Shown one piece after another: positions 1 to 9,134 of a stretch of DNA of 64,000 nucleotides. The notes below the pieces were generated by a model. That model did not search any database and was not told the origin of the DNA. It was given only the letters and a program-made list of their open reading frames with translations. Each line of letters opens with the position of its first letter. Position 1 is the first letter of the stretch. Origin of the DNA: Roseibium album (lineage in GTDB: Bacteria; Pseudomonadota; Alphaproteobacteria; Rhizobiales; Stappiaceae); NCBI RefSeq assembly GCF_001404515.1, contig NZ_CXWE01000013.1:1-64000 (forward strand), read 5' to 3'. Made by a program: the position numbers and the translations under genes.

Positions 1-241
1 CGCAGCCCAGTCATGCACTAACAATCAAAACGGACCACTCAAGTGGGGCTGATCATCACCCGATAAACTGATTTGGGAATCCCTAAACGACTCTGATTGA
101 CGTCAAAACGCTCTAGAATTCGTGAATTTGCCGGACATTTTTTGGTTAAAACGTTAGAAAATGGGCGGTTACCTGAAATCTAATGCTTGGTATCCAAGTA
201 ATTTCTCTTTCCCCATGACTGCCGACTTCGAGAAGCGCCTG
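1..241. other. Left-edge non-coding stretch
   Basis: No convincing gene. The short open frames here lack a ribosome binding site and family resemblance. The stretch lies downstream of the minus-strand methyltransferase, so it probably holds that transcript's 3' end. Confidence 0.4.
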
Positions 242-919
242 CTAGGTCCTTTTTCTGGCAACCATCGTGTATCCGCTCGTGGCGGAATCGGAATTAACCA
301 GCAACTTTCCAAGAAAGAGCAGCGGGGCAAACACCACGCTCAAAACAGCGAAGCAGACCCCCACACGCTGGCTGCTCTTGTCCGCAGCCATTCCCAATCG
401 AAGCAATATCACAACAACACTTTCTAAATACGAATTTCGCTCTAAAATCTTCAAATCATCGAATTCCTTGAAGAGAAATTGAAGACCAAATTTTGTGTAC
501 CTGAAGTAATCGTGCGGTGCGTCATGAATTCCAAACACGAACGGTGTAGATAAATAAAGATGTCCTCCGGGCTTCAATACTCTGTGTATCTCGGTAACGG
601 CTAAATGAGGTGTTGGAACATGCTCCAGAACTTCAAACATCAGTACTGCATCAAAAGTGCCATCCTTGAAATTCAGATCGCAAGCGTCCATCACAATATC
701 AGGTTGGCGGTTCGCATCCAGGTCAATGCTGGTCAGTCTTAAATCATAGGATCTCAATATCGCTTCGATTTCACCCCCGGAGCCAATGTTTAGGCAATCA
801 GCATTGCTGCGCGACAGGCTTGATGCACTGCTTGAAATGAACTCATAAAGGTTTTTTCTGGAAACCTTCTTTGACTGCGTTCCGGCAAAATTTCTTAGTT
901 TCTTTGAAATCCACGACAT
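242..919 (-). CDS. Class I SAM-dependent methyltransferase
   Basis: Predicted S-adenosylmethionine-dependent methyltransferase of the Methyltransf_11 type, probably acting on a sugar or lipid-linked glycan given the surrounding glycosyltransferases. The SAM-binding glycine motif LNIGSGGE lies near residue 45, followed by the acidic strand end TSIDLDANRQ, the FDAVLMFEVLEHV motif and the typical HRVLKPGGHLYLSTPF strand. A hydrophobic stretch near the C-terminus (VCFAVLSVVFAPLLFLGKLL) could anchor it to the inner membrane. I chose the ATG at 919, with an AGGG site about 8 nt upstream, over the longer TTG start at 952. The acceptor cannot be read from sequence. Confidence 0.8.
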   Translation of the reverse strand: MSWISKKLRNFAGTQSKKVSRKNLYEFISSSASSLSRSNADCLNIGSGGEIEAILRSYDLRLTSIDLDANRQPDIVMDACDLNFKDGTFDAVLMFEVLEHVPTPHLAVTEIHRVLKPGGHLYLSTPFVFGIHDAPHDYFRYTKFGLQFLFKEFDDLKILERNSYLESVVVILLRLGMAADKSSQRVGVCFAVLSVVFAPLLFLGKLLVNSDSATSGYTMVARKRT

Positions 920-966
920 ACCCGCGCCCTGCTTTTCTATTTTGAACTGCAAATCCCCGAACGGTC

Positions 967-2085
967 TTACGTGGCGCCTTTGTACAGCAAGAAATTTTCA
1001 AGCGCCGGGCTCTTTCTCATCAAGCCGTTGTTCAAAAGAGATTGGACGTTTTCGAATCGTTCACTGCCTTCAAAGAAAGCGCCTTCTGACATGATCCTGT
1101 CAAGGTGTGGAACGTAGTCTTTGTAAAACCGACTTGAAACCGCATGCTGCTGCCGATCCAGAGCATCGTCCACCTTGGTCTTGAAATCTTCCAGGTACTT
1201 GAAGTGCAATAGCGCACCCCAATCGGGCGCCATCTTCAACTCCTGAGTCAAATTGTGAACACCGCCCGAAAAAGTGTAGCCCTTGCGCCACTTTACGAGC
1301 GGAACCTTGCTCATTAAAGGGTCCACTCCGGGCAATCCGTTTTTGACCAACTTGAACATGCGGCGGTCGAGATATTTGCCGAAATCTGTTTCTGGCACCC
1401 GGCTCTCTATTGAGAACCTTGTGGCCAGCAACAACTTGTCGAGGACGTTCTGGCTGCGTTTCGCGGTATGATGAAACAGGCGCTCGCGCGCGCCGCCGAA
1501 CACATGCCGCATTGGTGTCTTGAAGTTACGCCCACCGGCTCCCTTCAACGGCACATGCCGATAACCGCCGGCATCGAAATAGGGGCAGACTTCTATGAAG
1601 GAGTCACCTGCCTTGTAGGCCAAGTCTTCGAGCGACCCCTTCGGATACATGTCCACCATTGTCGAAAACAGGCAATCGTAGCCTTTCTGATCTAGGTACT
1701 TTACAAGAGTATCGACGCCGATTTGCGGCCACCCGGGAAACACAAGAAGTTCGTCAACGTCTGGGAAAACAACCCACTTTCCATCCAAATACCGGTCGCA
1801 GATTAGATGGCGCCATTTGGACTTGAATTCTTTGTAGGGCAGCCCAGTCCTCAGCCAAAGAATGTCTTCGCAATGGCTGACGATACTCTCAGTACCATCA
1901 TCTGAGTTGTTATCAACGACGATAAATTTGCTTATGCCCAGTTCCCGATAGTGCCGCAGAAAAAACGGAAGCCGAATCGCTTCGTTGTAAGCCAGAATAA
2001 CAGCCACGACTTCATGCTCAGACGCACGAAATTCCGGCGGCTCTGTGCATTCAAATGCGTCACAAAACGCTTCAGATGTAGTCAA
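967..2085 (-). CDS. Family 2-like glycosyltransferase
   Basis: Predicted GT-A fold glycosyltransferase. The N-terminal strand AVILAYNEAIRLPFFLRHY with VVDNNSDDGTESI binds the nucleotide sugar, and FPDVDELLVFPG supplies a DxD-like metal site near residue 110. This arrangement matches the Glyco_tranf_2_4 group found in polysaccharide clusters. No membrane segments, so the protein is cytoplasmic. The start is uncertain: the first usable in-frame codon before the catalytic core is TTG at 2085, and no ATG precedes the NTP-binding motif. It is separated by 48 bases from the methyltransferase on the same strand and is likely co-transcribed with it. Confidence 0.78.
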   Translation of the reverse strand: MTTSEAFCDAFECTEPPEFRASEHEVVAVILAYNEAIRLPFFLRHYRELGISKFIVVDNNSDDGTESIVSHCEDILWLRTGLPYKEFKSKWRHLICDRYLDGKWVVFPDVDELLVFPGWPQIGVDTLVKYLDQKGYDCLFSTMVDMYPKGSLEDLAYKAGDSFIEVCPYFDAGGYRHVPLKGAGGRNFKTPMRHVFGGARERLFHHTAKRSQNVLDKLLLATRFSIESRVPETDFGKYLDRRMFKLVKNGLPGVDPLMSKVPLVKWRKGYTFSGGVHNLTQELKMAPDWGALLHFKYLEDFKTKVDDALDRQQHAVSSRFYKDYVPHLDRIMSEGAFFEGSERFENVQSLLNNGLMRKSPALENFLLYKGAT

Positions 2086-2361
2086 TACTCTATTGCTCGC
2101 TGGCTTCGATAAGGCGCTTGCATGCGAGTCACAACCTCACGCGGTTTGCGCTAGTTTTGCGAAAGTGTGGTCCTGCCTTGCTGCGGTACTGCACATACCA
2201 AATTTTCTCGTGTGATAACTAGTTTTTTTAGTAGTTTTTGACGAACACGTGCGCGGTTAACTGTTGACCGATGACGGCGATGCATATCTTTGTGATCGGC
2301 TTAGCGCGAATACGACCGGGGAAGCACAGCAGCTTTTTTGTAATCACACCTCTTGAACCCA

Positions 2362-3993
2362 TCAGGGTTCAGTTGCAATTCCTTTAAGGCGAAGCACTAC
2401 CTTGATGCAGTTTTCCAATCCATCCAATTGAACGGATGCGACGAATATCGTAGCAAACTCCGTGGGCAGATAGCAGTTCGAAACTATTTCGCCCCAAGGA
2501 AATATACTTTTCTCGAATAACTCCACATCCAGATCCGCTCCGGCCGGGTTATAGATTACTACGGTCGGCGAGGATTGCTGCAAGTCTTGTACGTATTCGT
2601 TGACCGTGGTTTCATTTGTGATCAGATTCGCGAGAAAGTGTCGGGAACACGGCTTGGTACCTGTATAGAGGTAAGCGGTACCAGCAGCCCAGCCATAAGC
2701 TTGTTGCAAGCAATCTCCTTCTTGAAGGTTACTGGACACAAATCGATATCTCGACAGGGCTTCTTCGCCCTCCAATTCCGGAATCGAAAATCCACCTCCC
2801 CTTATGTGGGACACGATCTGTTGCGACGTTTGAGCAGGCAACTTTAGTCCGGGTGTCAGCACCGCGCAGAACCAAACCAGCAACACCATGCTAATGGTTC
2901 CCGTTCCGAGACCCATTTTCTTTGGTTTCGCGATTGCCGGAAGCATTTCGCGAAGGGCCGCGAACCAGGCACAGATGAACAACATATAGGGAAAGAAAAT
3001 GCTGACAGCGTAGTGGCCGCTGGGAGGCTTTCCCTGCCACGCAAATCCAACTATCACCGCAAGGAGCAAAAGTGCAAAAACGCTGGCGATATGTGCCCTC
3101 GAACCGGCGCGCAATCCAAACGGTTTCCTTTGCGCATGAATCCACCAAACAAACACAATTAGCAGGATGAGAGAGGGAACGAAAAACAGGTAGAACTTGA
3201 GCCTCGACCCGCTAAACGCAGCTAGGCCCTTAATCATCCGCAGTACCATTGTGACAAGATCCTGAACCCGAAATGCATCTGCCTTGAATGCCAGGACATC
3301 GAGGTATGCGACGTGCGAGTCGCTCGAAAATAGTAAAAAAAATACTACCAATCCACCGACGCACCAACCCAAAAAAGCAGTCAGCGCCTCTCTCAAATAG
3401 AAACGGTTATCAAGCCAGACAAACGCCGCGAAGATAATCGGCGTGAACGCGTAAACTTCTTTCACCTGGCCCGCGAATTGCAGCAGCATTCCGGCCAAGA
3501 ACCAGCTTTTCATGCCGGACTGTTGTGAAAACGCCAGCAAGAGCGAGAAGAACACGAAAACAAGCCCGACCGTTTCTGTTAGTAGCATCAGCCCAAACAA
3601 CCGGTAGCTCAACGCATAGACAAGCGCATACAAAAAAATAAAGTAAACAAACAAGTCTGATTTGCAGATCGACAAAAGCCGAAAGAACAAATAAAACAAC
3701 AAAAATAGCGTAATCGCGTCTAGGACGACCATACTTATCAAAGAGAACCCGAAGACACCTGTCCAAGGGACAAGAAAAAATATTGCCACAGGCGGTTTAA
3801 TGTCAAAAAAATCAACATAAGGCGCACCGTATCCTTCGATATAGGCGACCGCCGGTGCTAGGTAGGAAGACAGATCGTGCTTTATTGTCGCCTCGACTGT
3901 CTGCGTCAGAACAAACGCCACACAGAACACGGTCAGCAAAATCGCACAAACGTGTAGAAGAGATCTGTGAATGGTAATCCGTGTTCCGTGCAT
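2362..3993 (-). CDS. Polytopic membrane glycosyltransferase (GT39/PMT_2-like)
   Basis: A 543-residue integral membrane protein with about ten hydrophobic segments in its first 400 residues and a soluble C-terminal part of about 150 residues. The first periplasmic loop carries an acidic pair in DLSSYLAPAVAYIEGY and the motif YVDFFDIKPP, as in lipid-linked-sugar-dependent transferases of the ArnT/PMT superfamily, which use polyprenyl-phosphate sugars on the periplasmic side. Inferred role: adding a sugar to a surface glycan or lipid. The ATG at 3993 starts directly at the first basic/hydrophobic segment. The TGA stop sits in the loop of a perfect 7-bp hairpin (2354-2371), which has no T-run on the transcribed strand. 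Confidence 0.75.
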   Translation of the reverse strand: MHGTRITIHRSLLHVCAILLTVFCVAFVLTQTVEATIKHDLSSYLAPAVAYIEGYGAPYVDFFDIKPPVAIFFLVPWTGVFGFSLISMVVLDAITLFLLFYLFFRLLSICKSDLFVYFIFLYALVYALSYRLFGLMLLTETVGLVFVFFSLLLAFSQQSGMKSWFLAGMLLQFAGQVKEVYAFTPIIFAAFVWLDNRFYLREALTAFLGWCVGGLVVFFLLFSSDSHVAYLDVLAFKADAFRVQDLVTMVLRMIKGLAAFSGSRLKFYLFFVPSLILLIVFVWWIHAQRKPFGLRAGSRAHIASVFALLLLAVIVGFAWQGKPPSGHYAVSIFFPYMLFICAWFAALREMLPAIAKPKKMGLGTGTISMVLLVWFCAVLTPGLKLPAQTSQQIVSHIRGGGFSIPELEGEEALSRYRFVSSNLQEGDCLQQAYGWAAGTAYLYTGTKPCSRHFLANLITNETTVNEYVQDLQQSSPTVVIYNPAGADLDVELFEKSIFPWGEIVSNCYLPTEFATIFVASVQLDGLENCIKVVLRLKGIATEP

Positions 3994-4162
3994 TGGTTTG
4001 AATCCAGGCGAACTTACAGGTTATTTCGACGTTAGCAACAGACTGGAGAGCCTGCTTTTCTGCGCTTTTTAAGACATCTCACTGCCGTTTGCCAAGCCAT
4101 CGCCGCCATCTTGAGGAGCGCATGTCCTAGTCAAACGACATCGACCGGTCAAATTCGAAAGT

Positions 4163-5101
4163 TTAGTTGTTGAAGAAAAATCTTTTGAAGCGACCCAGTA
4201 TTTTCTTGTTTTTTTTTCTTAAATCTCGTGACCTCCCACCCTTCAAACTCTTTATGTATTTTTCAAATGCAAGCAAAGCTTCGGGCGACTCCTTGATGAT
4301 TTCCGGGTAATGCAAATCACGCTGTTCGCTTAGCTTCATGGCTTCGAATTTCTTTTTGGCCCACTTTTTGGCACCGTGCTCGCCGCTGCCATCCGCACCG
4401 ATGTTCGAACAGTAGGAGTTGACCGGATTCAGGCAAAAGCCATTTCGTTCAAATATCGTTGCGTACCAGTATATCGCCCACGTATCGATCTTGCCGCTCT
4501 GATTGTCCAAAACCTGACGCCAAAAATCGTGACTTCCGTTCAGGTTGAACCGGAAAATGTCTTGCTCGTCAAACTTTTCTATAAGTCTCTCGGGATCCCG
4601 AGTGAAATGTTTCCAACGGTCAGCCCAGGTCCCCCACCCCCAACAAATCATGAGCCGCCAAAAAAAAGCGTCTGCACCGACCTGTATACCCATCGGATAA
4701 TTGAATCCGCTCACATGCCAGACCTCTTTGTTCTCCTTGAATATCTCCAATGACTTGTTCATGTAATTCAAAAAATATTTGCTCGAAACCACATCATCCT
4801 CGACGACAATTATCTTGCCATGGCTATCAATCACATCAGAAACACCCGTGGTGATGGATTTTGCGAGGCCGTAGTTCGTATGCCGCTCAATGATTTTCAC
4901 GGACTTGAATCCGTCGATACGCGCTAGCAGTTCCCGGACGCCGTCTACCCCAGGCTTGTCGTCCGGGGTTTTCGGCGCATCGCTGTAGACAATGAGATCG
5001 GAGAACCTGGCCAGTTCGTTTTCGCGCAAACACTCCAACGTTCTTTTTGTATGATCAGGCCGCTTGTAGGAAAATAGAACAACAGGCGCAGCGTTTAGCA
5101 T
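4163..5101 (-). CDS. GT-A fold glycosyltransferase (GNT-I-like)
   Basis: Soluble glycosyltransferase-like protein. The N-terminal APVVLFSYKRPDHTKRTLE, then VYSDAPK and the acidic metal-binding stretch KIIVVEDDVVSSKYFLNY, resemble the GNT-I-like/'sugar transferase' family of bacterial polysaccharide loci. WGWGTWADRWKHF is the typical conserved tryptophan-rich segment. The C-terminus is strongly basic (RSRDLRKKNKKILGRFKRFF), which suits peripheral membrane binding. I chose the ATG at 5101 because the longer frame begins at TTG 5215 and would overlap the upstream gene by 74 bases. Donor and acceptor are unknown. Confidence 0.75.
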   Translation of the reverse strand: MLNAAPVVLFSYKRPDHTKRTLECLRENELARFSDLIVYSDAPKTPDDKPGVDGVRELLARIDGFKSVKIIERHTNYGLAKSITTGVSDVIDSHGKIIVVEDDVVSSKYFLNYMNKSLEIFKENKEVWHVSGFNYPMGIQVGADAFFWRLMICWGWGTWADRWKHFTRDPERLIEKFDEQDIFRFNLNGSHDFWRQVLDNQSGKIDTWAIYWYATIFERNGFCLNPVNSYCSNIGADGSGEHGAKKWAKKKFEAMKLSEQRDLHYPEIIKESPEALLAFEKYIKSLKGGRSRDLRKKNKKILGRFKRFFFNN

Positions 5102-5141
5102 TTTTTGCGTTTCCGGACAGAGAGGATTCTTCGCTTTATTG

Positions 5142-6002
5142 CTAAAGCTCCTTGATATTAAATATTTTGCGAAGTTTTCTTTTGATGCGCTGCCGTTGCC
5201 TAATCCACGGCCCAAGATCCTTGTCGCGCATCGCCAGTATCGGATATTCCTTCAAAGCCTCCCAATCCGGTTTCTTAGAGCCCGGCTGCGGATACCAGTA
5301 CTCGTATGCCGACACCGTATCAATTTCGTTCAGTTTGCCGAGAATAGAGAAAATCGCCTGATCATGCCGGTGTGCAACAAATTCAGGATGATTTTCAGAA
5401 ACGGAAGGCGTGTCATCAAGTAGCGCAAAGTTTGTTTCGATCACCGCTTTCCAGTCATTCAGCAGTGCCAACGACCGAGCACATTTGCGAAAGAAAATAA
5501 TGCCCGCACCAATCGTCTGGCTTTGCAAGATGTCCTTCCTCGACCGGAGAGCAAAATGGTCCAGAAGATCTCCCTTTATCCAGCGACAGTCCCTAAGATC
5601 CAACAAACTGCGGCCATCATGCAAGAACGGCAACTCGGGAGCTCTTGCCTGGAACCCCAGCACCCCGGACGCGGCGTCCTTTGTCATGTCTATGTAGTTC
5701 TTCATCCGCCATGTTCCACGGATATTCAGATGACAGCCGGCATCCAGATAGAGCAGAATATCGCCTTCATCCATATCCAGCAGGGACTGAATCACAATTT
5801 GCGGCTTCCAGCACCAATACCCGAAGCCCCTGGTGTTCCGCTTCAAATGCGCCTGAAAGCGTTTTTGGAAATCAACGCTCAAGTCGCGCTCGTCACTTCC
5901 GATAACGGTATCGAAAACACCCATTTCGTCGGCCTGGCGACAGAGCCTAAGCACAGAGCGATTCATGTCTGAACTTGCAAATGTAAGCAATGTTTTCTTC
6001 AT
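5142..6002 (-). CDS. Putative glycosyltransferase of polysaccharide cluster
   Basis: A 286-residue soluble protein. The segment DEGDILLYLDAGCHLNIRG has the strand plus DAG/DxD-like arrangement of a GT-A metal site, and GFGYWCWKPQIVIQSLLD resembles the WKP segment of capsule and O-antigen transferases. A basic C-terminus (RQRQRIKRKLRKIFNIK) may bind membranes. The ATG at 6002 has an AAGGAC site 2-3 nt upstream of AATG. It is followed 40 bases later by the gene at 4163-5101, so the two are probably one transcript. The exact family is uncertain. Confidence 0.65.
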   Translation of the reverse strand: MKKTLLTFASSDMNRSVLRLCRQADEMGVFDTVIGSDERDLSVDFQKRFQAHLKRNTRGFGYWCWKPQIVIQSLLDMDEGDILLYLDAGCHLNIRGTWRMKNYIDMTKDAASGVLGFQARAPELPFLHDGRSLLDLRDCRWIKGDLLDHFALRSRKDILQSQTIGAGIIFFRKCARSLALLNDWKAVIETNFALLDDTPSVSENHPEFVAHRHDQAIFSILGKLNEIDTVSAYEYWYPQPGSKKPDWEALKEYPILAMRDKDLGPWIRQRQRIKRKLRKIFNIKEL

Positions 6003-6278
6003 TTGTCCTTACAACTTCGGCACGTTTTTTCTTGAACACACATGCCCACTGCGAATAAAAGCCTATGTTGGTTGGCTCTGAATCACGCGTTCTCGTTTCG
6101 ATGATCGCATGAACGCGGGAATTCAAAAGACCCCCGCTCAGCGCTGCCCACCGTGTGTTCCATATCTGAAATGCAACCGCATTCCAACAACGTTCGGCGG
6201 CATCGCGACATTGGTGTGCAGCAACGCAGCGCTATGCAAATTGCCCGCCATGCCCGATGTGAAAACGGAGAAAACTTG

Positions 6279-7094
6279 ATGGGCGGAAAACCAGACGTGA
6301 GTTCAGTTCTCCTGACGGGTGCCCGGGGGATTGTTGGCGGCCATCTCTTCCATCATTTGGCACAGTCCGCCAACGAGTTTCATGTCACACGATTTTACGG
6401 TGACATTCGATCGAAGCACGACGTTCGCCGCTGCATTGCGGATATTGGGCGCATCGATGTCGTCATAAACCTCGCGGCAAAGGTTGAGGTGAAGTCCACC
6501 AAAGAAAGGCCTGACATCGCATATTTCGTGAACGCTGGTGGCGTGCTCAATCTTTTGTCGGAGCTAGAAAGTAGCGGACAGTTCCCTTACTTCTTTCAGT
6601 GTTCCACATCCCATGTCTATGCACCCAGCGAGGGCGCTATCCGTGAGACCGACAGAACGGGACCGGTCTCTGTCTATGGACGCACCAAACTCATGGCGGA
6701 GGCCGTGACGCAAGATGTCTGTAAAGCCAACGGGTTGCCTTTCTGCATTGGACGCCTGTTCTCGATCCACGATCCGAACCAAACTGGAAGTTACCTGCGG
6801 CCGAGTATCGAGAGGCGATTTCGGGACGAGGATCTAAACGAACCATTTGAACTCCACGGTGCCAATAGCGTAAGAGATTTTCTGACTGCAGAGGATGCAG
6901 CACGGTTAATCGCTGAGCTTGTTTACAAGCGTGCGGAGGGGATCATCAACATCGCTTCCGGCAAAGGAACAAAGGTACGCGATTTCGTTCAATCGCTTTG
7001 TTCCCAAAAACTTAATATCGTTCATCTCGGAGCAACTGACTCACTCGTTGCCGACACTCGACTTCTGAAGTCGATCGTGGGAACAAACCCTTGA
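6279..7094 (+). CDS. NAD-dependent epimerase/dehydratase (extended SDR)
   Basis: Extended short-chain dehydrogenase/reductase acting on a nucleotide sugar. The dinucleotide motif VLLTGARGIVGGHL opens the protein, INLAAKVE follows, and the catalytic Ser and YxxxK are visible in CSTSHVYAP and VYGRTK. RDFLTAEDAARLI is the usual substrate-domain segment. Length (271 aa) is short for the family. I chose ATG 6279 with an ACGGAG site 8 nt upstream; the frame extends further upstream without family similarity. It heads a plus-strand trio with a glycosyltransferase and a ColD-like enzyme, so it may be the C4-keto reductase or epimerase completing the dideoxysugar. That role is inferred only from position. 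Confidence 0.8.
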   Translation: MGGKPDVSSVLLTGARGIVGGHLFHHLAQSANEFHVTRFYGDIRSKHDVRRCIADIGRIDVVINLAAKVEVKSTKERPDIAYFVNAGGVLNLLSELESSGQFPYFFQCSTSHVYAPSEGAIRETDRTGPVSVYGRTKLMAEAVTQDVCKANGLPFCIGRLFSIHDPNQTGSYLRPSIERRFRDEDLNEPFELHGANSVRDFLTAEDAARLIAELVYKRAEGIINIASGKGTKVRDFVQSLCSQKLNIVHLGATDSLVADTRLLKSIVGTNP

Positions 7095-7103
7095 AGGCCA
7101 AAC

Positions 7104-7895
7104 ATGGACCAACCGCGTGCATCAATAGTCATTCCCACGTTCAATCGGGCAGACCTGCTCCCGAAAGCGATCCAGTCTTCACTTGATCAGACCGCAGATT
7201 GCGAAGTCATCGTTGTCGATCACGGTTCAAGAGACTCAACCCCGCAGGTTGCTGGTCAATTCGGTGACTCTATCACGTATATCCGCCGGGAACGTGACTT
7301 CGGACCGCACTTCTGCTGGTTGGAAGGTGTCCTGCATGCGCGCGCGGAGTTCGTGCACCTGCAATATGACGACGACTGGATCGAATCGGATTTCATCGAA
7401 GCTTGCATCACCCAGATCGACTCCGACACCGGTTTTGCGTTCAGTGCAGCTAAAATTGTTAGAGAAACATCTGGCGACGTCATCGATATCCAATTCGAAG
7501 ACTGGCTTCCCAAGACTGGCATTTATCCGGTCGCAGCGCTGGAAAAAAAGATCCTGTCGTCGTTGATTTCGCCGGGCTCAGCAATCTACCGCAAGCAATT
7601 GATGATTGACGCCCTCTATCAGGGCCAGTTGCCGTTGTCAGAGTCGACGTATCACGGGGTTGGGCCCGATTGCTTCGTATCGCTTTTGGCGCTCCTGCGA
7701 TACGCCAAGATCGGGTACGTCAAAAAGCCGCTTGCGGTCTTTCAAGCGCATCCTCAATCCATCACGATCGACGCAAAGTCAGATCCTGAAAAAAAGCAAC
7801 GAATTAATGATGCATACCGGGAAGTGAAGCGCTATTACAGTGACCTGAAGCTGGTAAAAAAGATCCGACGACTGAAGGGATTGATACAAAAGTGA
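7104..7895 (+). CDS. Family 2 glycosyltransferase
   Basis: Classic GT2 GT-A fold: RASIVIPTFNRADLLPKAI at the N-terminus, VIVVDHGSRDSTPQV for nucleotide binding, and VHLQYDDDWIESDF as the DxD metal site near residue 90. No transmembrane segments; the C-terminus is lysine/arginine-rich. The start codon follows the previous stop by 9 bases with an AAGG site, and the stop overlaps the GTG of the next gene (GTGA), so the three genes 6279-9061 form a tightly coupled operon. It probably transfers the sugar made by its neighbours, which is inference. Confidence 0.85.
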   Translation: MDQPRASIVIPTFNRADLLPKAIQSSLDQTADCEVIVVDHGSRDSTPQVAGQFGDSITYIRRERDFGPHFCWLEGVLHARAEFVHLQYDDDWIESDFIEACITQIDSDTGFAFSAAKIVRETSGDVIDIQFEDWLPKTGIYPVAALEKKILSSLISPGSAIYRKQLMIDALYQGQLPLSESTYHGVGPDCFVSLLALLRYAKIGYVKKPLAVFQAHPQSITIDAKSDPEKKQRINDAYREVKRYYSDLKLVKKIRRLKGLIQK

Positions 7896-9061
7896 ATGAA
7901 GCAAAAAAAGCCGTTATGTTGGCGGAAGACACGATCTCCCGGCAAGAACTGGAACACCTTTGCCAATGGATCCTTGCGGGCAATCGTCTAACGAAATCCA
8001 ACCAAACACTCGAATTCGAACGTGAATTCAGCGAGTGGATCGGAAGCAAGCATGCTATCTTCACCAACTCCGGCTCTTCATCCAACCTCCTCATGATCGC
8101 TTCCCTTAAGGAATCCGGACGGCTGCGCAACAACAAGGTCGTCGCGGCTTCGGTCAGCTGGGTTACGACGGTCGCACCGTTGTTGCAACTCGGTTTCGAC
8201 GTAACGCTATGCGACTGCGACAAAGAAAATCTCGGCCTGGACCTAATGCAATTCGAAAAGATTTGCGAAAAAGAAAAGCCCTCTGTGGTGGTTCTGTGCC
8301 ACGTGCTCGGGCACGCGAACTCCATCAACGAAATCATGGAAATCTGCGACCGTCACAATGTGCTGATTGTGGAAGACAGTTGTGAGGCGTTGGGAAGCGT
8401 ATACGAGGACAAGAAGCTTGGAACGCTTGGGGTAACGGGTTCGTTCTCTTTCTACTACGGTCACCACATCTCGACGATCGAAGGTGGCATGGTGGTAACC
8501 GACGACACCGACCTGAACCAGGTTATGCTTTCGTTGAGATCTCATGGCTGGTCGAGGGACCTGTCCCTGGAAAGGCGAAACCAGCTGACCGCCGAATACG
8601 AGGTGGATGAGTTCAGGAACCTTTATACGTTCTACTATCCAGGTTACAATCTGCGATCAACAGATTTGCAGGCCTTCCTCGGTCGTTCGCAGTTGCAAAA
8701 ACTCAACGAGATCGTAGCCGCCAGACAAAAGAATTTTAATACTTACGCCGAACTCCTGCCGGAATACTTCTGTCAATCAAGCGACACCACCATTCTTTCG
8801 TCTTTCGCATATGGAACATATGTGAAAAACAGGCTTGAAGTCTTCAATGCGCTAAAGAGCGCCTCGGTTGAGTGTCGCCCACTCATTTGCGGCAACATTG
8901 CAAAACATCCGTTTTGGCTGAATTCGCAAGGCCCACTTGTTTTGCCGAATGCCGACAAGGTACACGACTACGGAATCTACCTTCCGAACCATCACAACAT
9001 AGCGCTGGACGATATCGAGCGTGTTGCCGAAGTCTTTGCGAAAGTAGCAATTGCCGCCTAA
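7892..9061 (+). CDS. colD: ColD-like PLP-dependent 3-dehydratase (DegT family, His in place of Lys)
   Basis: DegT/DnrJ/EryC1/StrS-family fold of 389 aa, equal in length to ColD. The motif normally carrying the PLP lysine reads FYYGHHISTIEGG: His192 stands where aminotransferases have Lys. Replacement by His is the hallmark of the sugar 3-dehydratases ColD (GDP-4-keto-6-deoxymannose 3-dehydratase) and RfbH. SGSSSNLLMIASL, VSWVTTVAPLLQ and ECRPLICGNI also match ColD as I remember it, and the protein is too short for RfbH. Its predicted substrate is the product of Gmd, encoded at 11376-12455. GTG start overlapping the preceding stop; an in-frame ATG at 7916 is an alternative. Symbol assigned by motif, not by search. 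Confidence 0.75.
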   Translation: MNEAKKAVMLAEDTISRQELEHLCQWILAGNRLTKSNQTLEFEREFSEWIGSKHAIFTNSGSSSNLLMIASLKESGRLRNNKVVAASVSWVTTVAPLLQLGFDVTLCDCDKENLGLDLMQFEKICEKEKPSVVVLCHVLGHANSINEIMEICDRHNVLIVEDSCEALGSVYEDKKLGTLGVTGSFSFYYGHHISTIEGGMVVTDDTDLNQVMLSLRSHGWSRDLSLERRNQLTAEYEVDEFRNLYTFYYPGYNLRSTDLQAFLGRSQLQKLNEIVAARQKNFNTYAELLPEYFCQSSDTTILSSFAYGTYVKNRLEVFNALKSASVECRPLICGNIAKHPFWLNSQGPLVLPNADKVHDYGIYLPNHHNIALDDIERVAEVFAKVAIAA

Positions 9062-9134
9062 TTGACGACGAAAGATCGTTTCAGAATCGGTTCAGGAAGC
9101 CTAGTGTCACATCGGACGATAGCAACATCCTGGG

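Noticed and set aside
2354..2371. Perfect 7-bp hairpin containing the stop codon of the membrane glycosyltransferase as terminator
   Set aside because: No T-run on the transcribed strand; short arms can arise by chance.
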